A stretch of DNA of 23,851 nucleotides from Bremia lactucae (Eukaryota; Oomycota; Peronosporomycetes; Peronosporales; Peronosporaceae), in contig NW_027152092.1 in the NCBI RefSeq assembly GCF_004359215.1, forward strand, positions 1 through 23,851, given 5' to 3'. Made by a program: the position numbers and the translations under genes. Within the stretch, counting starts at the first letter, position 1. Each line of letters opens with the position of its first letter. The notes under the pieces are model-generated. The model did not search any database. It was not told the origin of the DNA and was given only the letters and a program-made list of their open reading frames with translations. Of this stretch, positions 8,737 through 18,063 are shown in pieces.

Positions 8737-9357
8737 TCAAATGACCTGATTGTCTTCTTGCAACTCATCTTTGTCATCGGGATCAACTCCACCATTCGAG
8801 AGCATCTCACGCACTTTTCTCTCAATATTAAGCGTGTGGAGCAGGATACGCTGCAGAATCTGGGCCGAATCGGTATCCAATCCCTCAACAATCTTTGTAA
8901 GGTCGCGCTCACCCTTCCAAATCTTATGCGTCCCAGCTTTAATATTATACCCACGTTCATCAATCTCATCAAGACCACTGCCACTCTCAAAGTGTTGGCG
9001 CACTTCCCCATACTCCTCTTCATCCATCAGTGGCACAGCAGCAATAATTTCAAAAACTTCATTGAGCTCTTTCAGCAAGTTTTCAATCGAAGCATCTTCA
9101 ATTGTCATTTCACTGTCGTCAAATGCTAGCGTAGGTTCAATTTCGTTCTCTTCTGGCAGGACCACACGCTCGCTCACCTTTGTTCGCAAAAAGCCTACTC
9201 GAGTCGATAGGATCGGAGACTCCATCGCACAGGGCAAGCGCTGCCACTTCGTTCGCTGCAAGAATTGCTCATTAGCTACAAGAGGACAAACGCGCATACG
9301 GGAATAGAGGAATCGAGAAGTGGCGCGTGCCTGACGAGCTACCGACATGAAGGCCAT
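8737..9357 (-). CDS. Short paralogue of the TCAIM-like protein, lacking the DUF4460 region
   Basis: ATG at 9357, 206 residues, TGA stop. The leader resembles that of the 7277-8374 protein: Arg-rich residues 8-24, an ILSTR motif (49-53), then RTKVSER at residues 58-64, the same positions as in the neighbour. Residues 89-188 match the neighbour's C-terminal domain (HFESGSGLDEIDERGYNIKA against HFEHGSGLDDLDAQGYSLKA; LQRILLHTLNIE against MQRILLHTVDIE). The HPD-containing middle, about 175 residues, is absent. The tail is acidic (DPDDKDELQED). Probably mitochondrial by inference. The two genes look like a tandem duplication followed by central deletion in this copy or insertion in the other. The reading frame is clean, so it appears functional. 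Confidence 0.8.
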   Translation of the reverse strand: MAFMSVARQARATSRFLYSRMRVCPLVANEQFLQRTKWQRLPCAMESPILSTRVGFLRTKVSERVVLPEENEIEPTLAFDDSEMTIEDASIENLLKELNEVFEIIAAVPLMDEEEYGEVRQHFESGSGLDEIDERGYNIKAGTHKIWKGERDLTKIVEGLDTDSAQILQRILLHTLNIERKVREMLSNGGVDPDDKDELQEDNQVI

Positions 9358-10971
9358 GACGCAAGGCGAAGAGTGTTGTTTTTATTGGTTTTGAGTCATT
9401 TCTTGTACAGCGTGATATTAGGTACGTAGTCCATTATTGCTTCAAAACTTTTTTTATTTTCAAGCTGACAAGCAATAGTAGCCGAAGATGCTTTTTTAGC
9501 CGCTTAATACTCCATAATAGCTCAAATTTAAAATTTAAAATAGTTTCTTACATCCTTGACAACCTCAAAATGGAAACTGCAAAAAAAAAGTAGCGTAAAT
9601 AATACTGTACATACAGTACATCGTCTGATACAACCGTTTGCTCTTGAGGTCACGGGAGAGCTGTAACATGAGTTATTTAAATAGTGTCGGAAAACCTAAA
9701 GTGACCTCAGGCAATTTGCATACAAGGCCAATGCAAGTCTTTAACGCTACCAGTAGCTAGAAAGCCTGTTGCATGTGACAGAAAAACACGATCTAGAATA
9801 TTTTCGTGCCTTACATAATAGCACTCCTCTGAATTATGCAATGCGGAGACCTCCAACACATTCATGAGCGCACATTGCAATGAAGTTCAGTCGCAAATAA
9901 TAAACTGTTTTTGGGAATATGCGTCCAATATTGCGCAAAAGTTTGTTTCGCGAGGAACATGAAAGTTTGCAGCGATTGATCGAAGAGCATTTTTTTATTT
10001 GGTGATGAGCAAGCTAAGTGACTCCTACACGGCCCCGAAGACTTCGCAAAAAAAATTGCGTCTTAATACGGCAATGTGAAGAATGCGTCTTTTTACATGA
10101 CAGGACGTCGACGCTGGCATACCTCTAAATCGTTAAGTTGCTTGCTAATCACTTTTGAGTACCGCGAGTTTTTACGTGTTTGTATAGAAGTCGGATGAAA
10201 ACCTATTTGCGCTTAAAATATTAGAGGAAGGCACCTTGAATTCTCTTGGTAGAACCACCTTTTGCCATCACGGCCGGTCGGCTGCTTTTGTTTTGATACG
10301 GAAAACAGCCTGCATTTTCGTGGCTTATTGCAGTTAGGACGTCGACAGCTTGATTTAAACCTCGCATTAGCTTGAACGATATTGTGCTTTCCCTTGAAAT
10401 TAATTAGCTATTTCTTACATCGCAGTGTTCTAGCCATTAATTTTTAGCATCACATTCCAGAATCTTAAGTTGTAATCGCGATAACTTTTTTTCTGTTTGA
10501 AAGTAATCGTTAAAAGGTATAACAACTCCCGCCAAACAAAATAATTGAAAATTGCTGCTGCAGTGCGAGGGAGCACCAGCGCAGACTACTCGTATAATTG
10601 TATACTCTAATAATAATCTAAAAGATTTGCATATCCATTCCAACGAAAGAAGACCTTCACGATTACAGTCTGTCAGAAAAAAATTAAAATCCGCCCGTGT
10701 CTAGCATTTTAAATACTGAAAATTCGGGATCTAATTACGCACCTTGTGATAGTCAAACCCAATAAGAGCTCTGCAGACCTAATTGGCCTGGCGTCGAATG
10801 AATAAGAAGTATCTCTGACATTTATTTTGTCTAGCTTGGTCCCGACGAACAAAAAAAAAAATAGTGCGTTTGATACACGCTGAATGATAGCTTTTAGATT
10901 TTTTTAATTATCTGAAACTTACTCAATTCAGCAAAAACTTGGACAAGACAAACGTAATTTAAACACTCAAT
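9358..10971. other. 1.6-kb intergenic region without recognised genes
   Basis: AT-rich sequence between the short paralogue (promoter side) and the 3' end of the VTT gene. A 68-codon minus-strand frame at 10643-10437 has no recognisable motif and no support. A small inverted repeat (TACTGTA-CA-TACAGTA, 9603-9618) lies about 250 bases upstream of the 9357 start. No tRNA or transposon sequence was recognised. Confidence 0.5.
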
Positions 10972-11730
10972 TTAATCATGCTTGGTACCAGTGGTCGTGG
11001 CAAAACGCCTCTTTAGTCTTGGGAGCACAAGGCCACCTACGATAGCAACCACTATAAGCTGCATCGTCGTGGCGCTATCAATAATGTCTCCACGCGATCG
11101 TAGCTCGCGCAGAATAAGCCCAGCTTTGCAGCTCAGGAAATTGTACGGAACGAGCCCAAATAGCGGGCCTAACGTAAATTGGCCTAGCGGAATGGCCAAG
11201 TGGGGCGACGCCATGTTAATAAACCAATTGGGGGTGAATGGAAATACGCGCAGGAATATCATATTCAGCGCCATTTCGTCGCGATGTGCGTCCAATATAC
11301 TTCTTAAGCGATCGAGTTTTTGCGGAAAAAAGTGCGTGACGACGCGGTAGCCAAAACGCCGCGAAAGGAGAAACATAAAGACCGATCCCAGTGTGTTGTT
11401 AGCCAAGCACAGAGGAAATCCCAGCGTCATCCCAAACAACGCGCCGCCCAATAGATTGAAAAATACGGTGCCCGGAATCGCAAATGTTTGCAGGTATAGA
11501 TAGCAGCCCATGTGTGCGAGCAAAAGTGAACCTCGTTGGCGCTCGGAGAAGCTCTGAAGGGTCTTGCCTAGCTCTTGAGCTGCCTCGAGCGTTGTAGGCA
11601 GTCGAAGCGCGAGCCACTCGGTGTCTGTGAGCGTCGAGATTACCAGCGAGTGCAACATCACGCCTAATAGCGCCGTGGTGACTATGAAAACGACGCCCAC
11701 GAGCTGAAGATCACGGCGCCAGTCCGACAT
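10972..11730 (-). CDS. TMEM41-like VTT-domain (SNARE-associated Golgi family) membrane protein
   Basis: ATG at 11730 gives 252 residues; an in-frame TTG at 11769 is disfavoured. A membrane segment lies at about residues 10-30. The VTT domain (PF09335 type) follows: FAIPG (83-87), GALFG (96-100), FLLSRRFG (120-127), the diagnostic FLRVFPFTPNWFIN (159-172), and a Pro/Lys-Ala-Gly region (195-204). A last hydrophobic helix lies at about 223-237, with a basic tail. TMEM41 and VMP1 relatives are ER phospholipid scramblases linked to autophagosome formation and lipid mobilisation. The FTPNWFIN block points to the TMEM41 branch rather than bacterial DedA. Single exon, intact frame. A Gypsy element has inserted 447 bp upstream, and the 5' end of this gene is duplicated beyond it. 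Confidence 0.88.
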   Translation of the reverse strand: MSDWRRDLQLVGVVFIVTTALLGVMLHSLVISTLTDTEWLALRLPTTLEAAQELGKTLQSFSERQRGSLLLAHMGCYLYLQTFAIPGTVFFNLLGGALFGMTLGFPLCLANNTLGSVFMFLLSRRFGYRVVTHFFPQKLDRLRSILDAHRDEMALNMIFLRVFPFTPNWFINMASPHLAIPLGQFTLGPLFGLVPYNFLSCKAGLILRELRSRGDIIDSATTMQLIVVAIVGGLVLPRLKRRFATTTGTKHD

Positions 11731-12176
11731 CGTTGCTAAACTTTGTCGACTGCTGCGGATCCTGTTCAAGAAAGTGTTCGGAAGAACGGGGGGTAGGTTA
11801 TTTTTTGGAAATTTTTATTTTGTTATTTGAATGGATTTTATTGCCAGATCGTTATTAATTAAAAAAAAGAATGCCAGTTAGCAAACAGTTTAACTAAGTA
11901 AAATTTTAGGAAAACATGATCCTTTGGCTGATGTATATTTGGTAAGGCTGTAGAGATAGAGTGCGGCAACCGATTCTAGTTTACAGATGGACAAAGGTCT
12001 AAGTCCTTCATACTAGCCATAGAAGGATATGAATATTAAAAATAACGACGACAAGAAACAGTCTCTAATTTGCTCTACACTGTTTAGTAAGTATACTTCG
12101 TTACGACGTAGTGCTAGCTAAGTAAAATAAACAGGTGTTCCTTGTACCGCACACTATCTCCGTCCCAGCGCGAGAT
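11706..12176. repeat. Left copy of the host duplication flanking Gypsy III (VTT 5' end plus upstream region)
   Basis: This about 471-bp block holds the first eight codons of the VTT gene and the following upstream DNA. It recurs in direct orientation at 18064-18544. Long exact stretches are shared (for example CTTTGGCTGATGTATATTTG and GCGGCAACCGATTCTAG), with scattered substitutions and indels elsewhere. It ends GCGCGAGAT exactly at the 5' LTR start. The VTT promoter should lie here. Confidence 0.85.
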
Positions 12177-12426
12177 TGTCAGGACCATTCAACTCGCTGA
12201 GCCCATGACCACTCATTTCGATTTATCTTTTATACCATTCCTTTTCTATTGATTCAAATTACATATGCGCCATAATAAAAACAAGTAAAAAGGTTGGCGC
12301 AATAAGGAGAGATGATACTTAGTAATAATTAGATTTAGGATAGGCGATCCTTAGAGGATGAGCCAAAAGTATCGGCTAGTAAAGCAAAAAAAATAATTCA
12401 GTCGTAATTTACCCTCATTCCTCACA
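12177..12426 (+). repeat. 5' LTR of Gypsy III
   Basis: Starts TGTCAGGACC and ends CATTCCTCACA, matching the 3' LTR (17817-18063) along its length with scattered differences. It should contain the element promoter. TG/CA termini and the adjacent PBS define both ends. Confidence 0.9.
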
Positions 12427-12428
12427 AG

Positions 12429-12440
12429 TGGTACCACTTG
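12429..12440 (+). other. Primer-binding site of Gypsy III, inside a palindrome
   Basis: TGGTACCACTTG begins two bases after the LTR. It is part of the perfect 16-nt palindrome CAAGTGGTACCACTTG (12425-12440), which overlaps the LTR terminus. The tRNA primer was not identified. Confidence 0.55.
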
Positions 12441-12448
12441 TTGGTCTT

Positions 12449-12597
12449 CCGCTCGCTTCTTCGCCGTCCGCTCGCTTCTTCGCCGTCCGCTCGCTTCTTC
12501 GCCGTCCGCTCGCTTCTTCGCCGTCTACTCGCTTCTTCGCCGTCTGCTCGCTTCTTCGCCGTCCGCTCGCTTCTTTGCCGTCCGTTCGCGCTTCGCT
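12449..12597. repeat. 19-bp minisatellite, seven full copies plus a degenerate one
   Basis: Units of 19 bp (consensus CCGCTCGCTTCTTCGCCGT) start at 12449, 12468, 12487, 12506, 12525, 12544 and 12563, with a degenerate eighth at 12582. The first four are identical. Because 19 is not a multiple of three, any frame through it has a 57-nt (19-residue) period, and frames stay open on both strands. It sits just after the PBS in the Gypsy III leader. Confidence 0.95.
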
Positions 12598-12624
12598 GGA
12601 TTGCACTGCGTTGGATTGCCCAGC

Positions 12625-12708
12625 ACTACTTGTAGCGTAAGGGATTCCACTCGCAGCCAGTAACGTACTGCTTGTAGCGTGGGAATTTCCGCTCGCAGTC
12701 AACTGCTC
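12625..12708. repeat. 42-bp tandem repeat, two imperfect copies
   Basis: Copies start at 12625 and 12667 and share CTTGTAGCGT and CTCGCAG blocks. They form part of a 115-codon minus-strand frame (12762-12415) that also crosses the minisatellite and enters the LTR. That frame has no recognisable domain and is probably fortuitous. Confidence 0.75.
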
Positions 12709-13251
12709 CATTCCTTTGGAAGCGCTGCGTAGCAGTTTTGATTGTGTGGCTTCAGTATCCACTGTAACTCTAAGCGTCTGCCTGACAGATATAGTCGCTT
12801 AGTCTGTGTGAGGTTGGGACCGGCTTAACACGGTGAAACAGTTAATCCATCTGGAATAAGATTGAATCTCTTACCCATTACGCTTAATGGCTAAAGAAAG
12901 TCGTTGAGATTTATGAGCAAAAAGCTAAAAGCTAATAATCAGATTCCATACTACTGTAGTAAGGCTTTCCTCTTTGAGTACGGTGAAAAGTCTGCAAAGA
13001 CTGCGAACGATTTGCCTGCGTCATTACAAAAGACCCGACGCATTACAAAAGGCCCGACGCATTGCAAAGATCTTAGCAAAGCAACTCACCAAGGAGAAAG
13101 GATGCCTGCCCAAGCAAGAGTCCACCTTATCAGCTCCGTTACACGAGGTATACGCGCTTTTAGAAGAAGCCGAGCGCACCATTTTTAAGGATCTTCGGTT
13201 CAACTTAAGAGCCTAGTCTTTTTATAGTTCCGAACACATTCTTCTTCCATT
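12709..13251 (+). other. Leader of Gypsy III between repeats and gag
   Basis: Contains no recognised domain. A plus-strand frame, 12974-13216 (80 codons), has an amphipathic segment (APLHEVYALLEEAERTIF) that could be a gag N-terminal remnant. An alternative frame at 12904-13188 overlaps it. A short 19-bp repeat (13022-13070) lies within. Which frame, if any, was coding is unclear. Confidence 0.4.
13022..13070. repeat. Second 19-bp tandem repeat, 2.6 copies
   Basis: CATTACAAAAGACCCGACG at 13022, a near-identical unit at 13041 and a partial unit at 13060. It has the same period as the 12449 minisatellite but an unrelated sequence. Confidence 0.85.
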
Positions 13252-14243
13252 ATGGGCAACCCTCAAACGCCGAGCTAATGCAGCAAATGATGCACATGCT
13301 ACAGCAACAACAAGAGTTAATCAAAACATTCGCTAATTCCTAAAAGATAGGTGGGCTTAAGGTGGACGGGCTAAGGATGCCGACGTAAAGCGGAAAAAGC
13401 GAAGAGTCGGTTCGCCTTTATTACGCGCAAGTACAGCAATATTTTATTGCGCACGGTAAGAAGTGGAAAGAGGACGCAAAGGCTCCTCAAGTACTTGCCG
13501 TACTAGGAAGCTCATTGCGAGGACCAGCAGCACAATGGCTCTTGCTGCATCAAAAAAGAAATTCACTCAGCCGATGAGTTTTCTCTAGCAGTGAAAAAAA
13601 AACAATTCGTCTTTGCGGATCTGCAACAACGTCTTCGAGACGATCTGCATCGGCTGAGACAAGCCAATTGCAAAGGCTTAACGGACTACATTGCGAAATC
13701 TCGACACATTATTTCGCAAGTTGAGGACATGACTCGAGTTGACATTTCATCTATTTTCAACGAGGGTTTAAAGCAAGAACTCAAGAAGAAGTTCAATATC
13801 GACGGGGAAACGCACTGTAGGATGCTATTACTGTGGCGCTCGATTTTGAACGCACACATTCGGGTGTTTATCATCACCACAACGCTACAAAACCTCGTCC
13901 TGGTCCACAAAATGTGGCCAGAGAATTAAACAAGAAGCCAGAGCCGATGGAAATCGGCAATGCTCGGCCATTTAATAGGTCTTCTTGCGTCCATAATCGA
14001 CGTCGAAATAAACGAAAGTGTGCATACTGCAAAATACTGGGGCACACGATTCAGCAGTGTTACAAGCGCAGGAACCAGCAAAATAATCGCGGCAACGGAT
14101 ATCGTCGCGATCGTGCGAACGCCAACTATTTCGTGAATGAGTCAGTTAAAGAAGAAACCATCGCGACTGCGTCAAACGAAGCTATCACCACACTATGTGA
14201 AGCTGACTTTGCTTCCTTCACGGGAAAAGATTTGATCATCTAA
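13252..14243 (+). pseudogene. gag of Gypsy III, frameshifted
   Basis: A gag-like reading begins near ATG 13252 or 13278 (Gln/Met-rich MQQMMHMLQQQQ), meets a stop near 13338, and resumes with SVRLYYAQVQQYF and LGSSLRGPAAQWL (capsid-like) at about 13405-13550. After a one-base shift in an A-rich run it continues in the frame 13591-13929 (QFVFADLQQRLRDDLHRLRQ), then moves to 13833-14243. The last part holds an intact CCHC zinc knuckle, CAYCKILGHTIQQC (about 14022-14063), preceded by PEPMEIG. Gag would package element RNA. At least two frameshifts and two stops inactivate it. Confidence 0.85.
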
Positions 14244-14600
14244 AAGGGTCATCTTGACGATCGTGCTGTCAATATGATACTCGATTCTGGCGCCACATGC
14301 AATGGGGTGAAGCCGAGTTTGCTGCAATGCGTCATGTCCTGAAATGGCTTTCAAGTCACTCGTTTCGAAGGCACTAATAACACCAAAAATAAGTGAAGAA
14401 AGGAGTCGCCAATAGCCCATTTGATGATAATCGAATTTCTGACGTTCCGGTCATTGAGTGGCCAATGAGCAATTGCCATGATGTAATTCCGGGTAAGCCC
14501 TGGTGTGCTGCGCACGAGCCAATCATTAATTGACGTACTCATCAAGTTTCGTTCAAAAGTGGTGACATACCATATGATGAGGTTGTGAATCGGTCATTAT
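14244..14600 (+). pseudogene. Aspartic protease domain of Gypsy III
   Basis: The active-site motif DSGAT is at 14283-14297, preceded by AVNMIL, as in retropepsins. An in-frame TAA at 14241-14243 separates it from gag, and a TGA at 14340-14342 follows after about 14 further codons. Beyond that the coding signal is fragmentary. The protease would cleave Gag-Pol. Inactive because of stops. Confidence 0.75.
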
Positions 14601-14704
14601 TCCTCTGCTGACTTCTTAAGGAAATTGAAGACATCACAATTTGAAGAAGTCTATCGTGTCAAAATTTATCAAGAGTCGGAATTTACAAAACCTCGTGAAA
14701 ACGA

Positions 14705-15401
14705 TTGAAGGCTTTACTCGATTCCTATAAAGATGTATTCCCAGAAAAGTTACCGAATTCATTGCCTCCTCATCGGTCGGTGGAGTTTGGTATCAATATA
14801 CAGCCCGGTGTGCAACCGAGTAATCGTTCGCCATTTCGACTTTCACAAGCTGAACAAAAGGCTTTACAGAAGTTCGTCGATGAGAACCTTTCATGCGGAT
14901 AGATCGAGCTTTCAGACTCGCTTTGGGTATCAAACATCTTCGGCATTCCTTAAAATGACCCAACGATCGGTACGAGGTGTATCTCGTTCGGAATGGATTC
15001 GATCCGGAAACGCGAACATTTTGCTCAGTTGGGTGATTGGCTTTCGTTACGTCAACTCAACGTCAGTCGTCCCTAAAATACCTTTGCCGCGAATCGATAA
15101 ATTATTCGATAAGATGTATGGTATGAGCTACTTCACAGTCATTGACTTAGCTCAAGGGTACCATCAGAGGCATATTCATCCGGATAGCAAAACGTACACT
15201 GCGTTTCGTAAATCAAATGAGACATATCAGTGGTGCGTTGCGCCGATGGGCCTTGCTGGAATGCCTCGCATTTCGTCGCGCTTGATGCGTGTTCTTTTTG
15301 AAAAGTTCTCATTCGTTGTTGTATATTTGGATGGTACATGCATCTTTTCCGTCTCAAAAAAAGGTACTTCTGAAAATTCTAAATTATCTGAACATTCATA
15401 A
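14705..15401 (+). pseudogene. Reverse transcriptase of Gypsy III, with altered active site
   Basis: The N-terminal RT segment (LLDSYKDVFPEKLPNSLPPHRS) is in one frame from 14708 to a TAG at 14900. The palm lies in another frame up to 15401: VVPKIPLPRID, FTVIDLAQGYHQ (first catalytic Asp), and TYQWCVAPMGLAGMP. The YxDD box reads YLDG (about 15330-15341), so the second catalytic Asp is replaced by Gly. After 15360 the sequence becomes AT-rich and non-homologous for about 85 bp, where the thumb would be. RT would copy element RNA into cDNA. This copy is dead by frame and by active-site change. Confidence 0.9.
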
Positions 15402-15457
15402 CCCTGACACCATTGGCTATTAATTACTTTTAATGTAATACTGGGGTCAATTATTTC

Positions 15458-16295
15458 ATGCTATCGTGTTCGACGTCTTACGCAAGTGAATACTCTTCGC
15501 TCACATTGGTAAGTGCAAGTTCGCGCGTCAAGAGGTCAGCTTTTTGGGGCACGCTGTTTCTGGTGACGGATTATTTATCGAAAACAAAGGCGGAAGCAAT
15601 CGCGAAGTGGCCTTCACTTACCTCTGTAAAGGAATCGCAAAGTTTTCTTGGTCTTGCTTGTTATTATCGCCGCTTTATTCATCAGTTTGCGCAAATAGTT
15701 CTGCCGTTGAGCCATCTCGTTAGGAAAGATTTTTCATGGGTCTTGAATGCAGAACAAGAGGATTTGCTCGTAAGGCTGAAGTCTGCCTTACAAGCTGCAC
15801 CTGTGCTGACTTTGCCTAACTCTTCACGCCCGTTTGTTCTCACTACGGATGCATCGGGGTCGTGCATTGGTGGCGACTTATCGCAATTTATCAATAGACA
15901 TGACCATCCAGTAGCGTTTTACTCAAAGAAACTTGGAATCCGTGAGATTAGTTGGCCTGCTCGTGAGAAGGATCTATTTGCAATAAAAGAGGGGTTAGAA
16001 AAATGGGCAATAGCGCCTGCTCTTGGCTTCTTCATCATCCGTCAGTCTCGCCGAAGTTGGCTCGATACTTGACCACCTTCGCTCAATACGCGTTTACTAT
16101 ACACCACATTAATGGTGCTTTAAACGTTGTAGCTGATGCGCTTTCGCGCCGGCCTGATGATTCTGTCGTGGACAATATCCGCTTTCATAAGTGCGATTTT
16201 CTAGTTGCCAACAACGAGGTACACGTTTACTTTGTTCGCCCTCGGTGCCAACTCTGCCCCGGGAGGAAGCTGAGACTCTGCAAGTTGCTGCCTTA
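15458..16295 (+). pseudogene. RT connection and RNase H of Gypsy III
   Basis: The connection (about 15502-15585, ARQEVSFLGHAVSGDGLF) is in a different frame from the main open stretch, which gives SFLGLACYYRRFI, then RNase H with LTTDASG (first catalytic Asp, about 15840), a WPAREKDL segment (Glu), and, after a frame change near 16003-16060, FTIHHINGALNVVADALSRRPD ending near 16160. RNase H would remove the RNA strand during cDNA synthesis. The two frame changes disable it. Confidence 0.85.
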
Positions 16296-17489
16296 ATGAC
16301 AGTGTCGTATGGCGAGTTGTCAACAGAAGTTCGTAAGCTACTTCAATAAGGCTTTGCCAGAATTGCCTAAAGAAGCATGGAAAAGCTCCGAAACAAGTTT
16401 ATTGATTGTGAAGCAAGAGAAATTGTTGTTTTTGCGCACATTAAACGTCTTTGCGTGCTCAACAACAACCGCTTGCGAACGAATGTAATATCGAAATATG
16501 ATAATTCGGCAATAGCTGCTCTGCCGGGCAATCGCAGAACATTCTTGCGAGTTGCTCAGTGGTATTACCGGAAATCGTTGCAGAGAAACGTCAAGGAATA
16601 TGTCAAAACTTGGGAAACCTGCGCACGTCGGAAACATGATAATTAACAAAAAAACAACGTATTACTTATGCCAATTCCAATACCGGATGCTTGCTGGCAA
16701 GTGGTATCAATGGACTTTATAAGAGGGCTTCCTGTTTCCAATGGATTTGCCATCCTAACTGTTGTCGATAAGTTTTCCAAACGCACGAAGTATGCAGCAG
16801 TGCACGATAAGGACGATGCATGCACCACAGCAAAAGTATTTTTTGATGCTGTCATTCGACACCATGGTATTCCCGCAGTTAATATCAGTGACCGAGATAG
16901 CAAGTTCACGTCCATGTTTTCGAAGTCATTGATGACGATCATCGGTGTTCGTCTAAGTATTACAACCGCTTATCGGGCTTAAGCCGATGGACAGACCGAG
17001 CGCCAGAACCTTGTGGTAGAAGACGCACTCAATCGCATAGCATCTTACCATGGCACTGACAGGACCGAACACTTGGGAAGCATAGAGTATGCGTCTATAC
17101 TGGTTCGTGCATCTACTGGATACTCTTCCTTTGAAATAGATACGGGAAGAAGGGAACGCTCTGCATGGCAAAAGTCACTGGGCTGGACTAGTCAACCAAA
17201 GGATATTGACGTTTACGCAAAAGAGTTTATCGAAGTACGAGCAAATATCATCGATCAGGCTCGCAGAAATCTGTTGATAGCACAAGCTTCGCAAAAGCAA
17301 TATTACGATCAAAAGCGCCGAATAAATCAGGTCGAATTCAAAGTTGGAGATCTACTTATACTTGATACTCGCAAAATATCGTTTAAACACGCTGCGAAAA
17401 ATATGGGACACCAAGAGCCAAGATTGCGGCAAGAAAGGTGGAACCATTCGAAACTATCAAAATGTTTAATTCTAATGTGGCAAGCTTGA
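16296..17489 (+). pseudogene. Integrase of Gypsy III
   Basis: The N-terminal zinc-binding part (16377-16646) has lost ligands: neither expected His remains in the SKYDNSAIAALPGNRRT region, and of the Cys pair only the second is left (TWETC). The catalytic core in 16668-16982 has MDFIRGLP (Asp) and SDRDSKF (Asp). A TAA at 16981 interrupts it just before ADGQTERQN, which holds the catalytic Glu. The frame 17013-17489 continues with a C-terminal domain (FKVGDLLILDTR). Integrase would insert the cDNA. DDE residues are visible, but the stop, the missing zinc ligands and frame changes indicate inactivation. A basic segment at 17604-17840 may be the Pol tail. Confidence 0.88.
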
Positions 17490-17805
17490 GTTACCACAAA
17501 CTATGAATAGGATTATTCCAACCTTTAATGTTGATGTTCTATCAAGTATGAACCGACACCGGAAAGGTTTCGAAGTCGCCCGATACCGAAAGCATCACAA
17601 TTCGTGGATAATGGCACAGCGGATCATTTTCAAGTTATTGAACGTCTGTTGAAGAAAGCCAACTCAATCGCTAACCATACTGGCTCGTACAATGGCATGG
17701 CGAAACTAAGGAAGAAGCAAGCTAAGAAAAAGAGAAAAATATTCGCCATGTCTCCCACTGGAAGGACCTCGTCGCCGACTTCAATCAGCGTCAACGAGAG
17801 ATCAA

Positions 17806-17816
17806 ATCGGGGAGGA
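17806..17816 (+). other. Polypurine tract of Gypsy III
   Basis: TCGGGGAGGA directly abuts the 3' LTR start (TGTCAGG at 17817), the expected place for plus-strand priming. Confidence 0.75.
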
Positions 17817-18063
17817 TGTCAGGACCAGTTAACTCGCTAAGCCCTTGGCCACTCATTTCGATTCATCTATTGAACCATTCATTTTCTTTAATTCAAATTT
17901 ACATATGCGCCATAATTAAAACAAGTATAAGGTTTGCGCAATTAGGAGATATGATACTTCGTAAGAATTAGATTTAGGATAGGCGATACCTTAAGGAGTG
18001 AACCAAAAGTATCGGTTAGTAAAACTAAATTAATTCAGTCGTAATTTACCCCCATTCCACACA
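17817..18063 (+). repeat. 3' LTR of Gypsy III
   Basis: Starts TGTCAGGACC and ends CATTCCACACA. It pairs with 12177-12426. Host-derived duplicated sequence begins immediately after it. Confidence 0.9.

Larger units (their letters stand above)
12177..18063 (+). mobile_element. Gypsy III, near full-length but inactivated LTR retrotransposon
   Basis: Two LTRs of about 250 bp (12177-12426 and 17817-18063) bracket a PBS, a repeat-bearing leader, gag with CCHC knuckle, protease DSGAT, RT, RNase H, integrase and a PPT, in Ty3/Gypsy order. Total length is 5.9 kb. The LTRs differ at many positions (roughly one in eight to ten by eye), so the insertion is old. Stops and frameshifts occur in every domain and the RT active site is altered, so it cannot move by itself. 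Short target-site duplications are not obvious. Instead, about 470 bp of host DNA is duplicated around it. Confidence 0.92.

Noticed and set aside
8750..9307. 185-codon plus-strand Ser-rich ORF
   Set aside because: Exact antisense of the short paralogue; its Ser/Arg richness reflects the complementary codons of the real gene.
11731..11769. N-terminal extension of the VTT protein from TTG at 11769
   Set aside because: TTG starts are unlikely in nuclear genes, the extension has no family match, and an ATG follows at 11730.
12415..12762. 115-codon minus-strand ORF with a repeated Arg/Lys/Glu-rich 19-residue pattern
   Set aside because: It is explained by a 19-bp minisatellite read through three frames, ends inside the LTR, and is antisense to the element. 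The plus strand is equally open.
17604..17840. Chromodomain at the end of Gypsy III Pol
   Set aside because: The segment is basic and in the right place, but I cannot see the aromatic cage or the typical chromodomain core.
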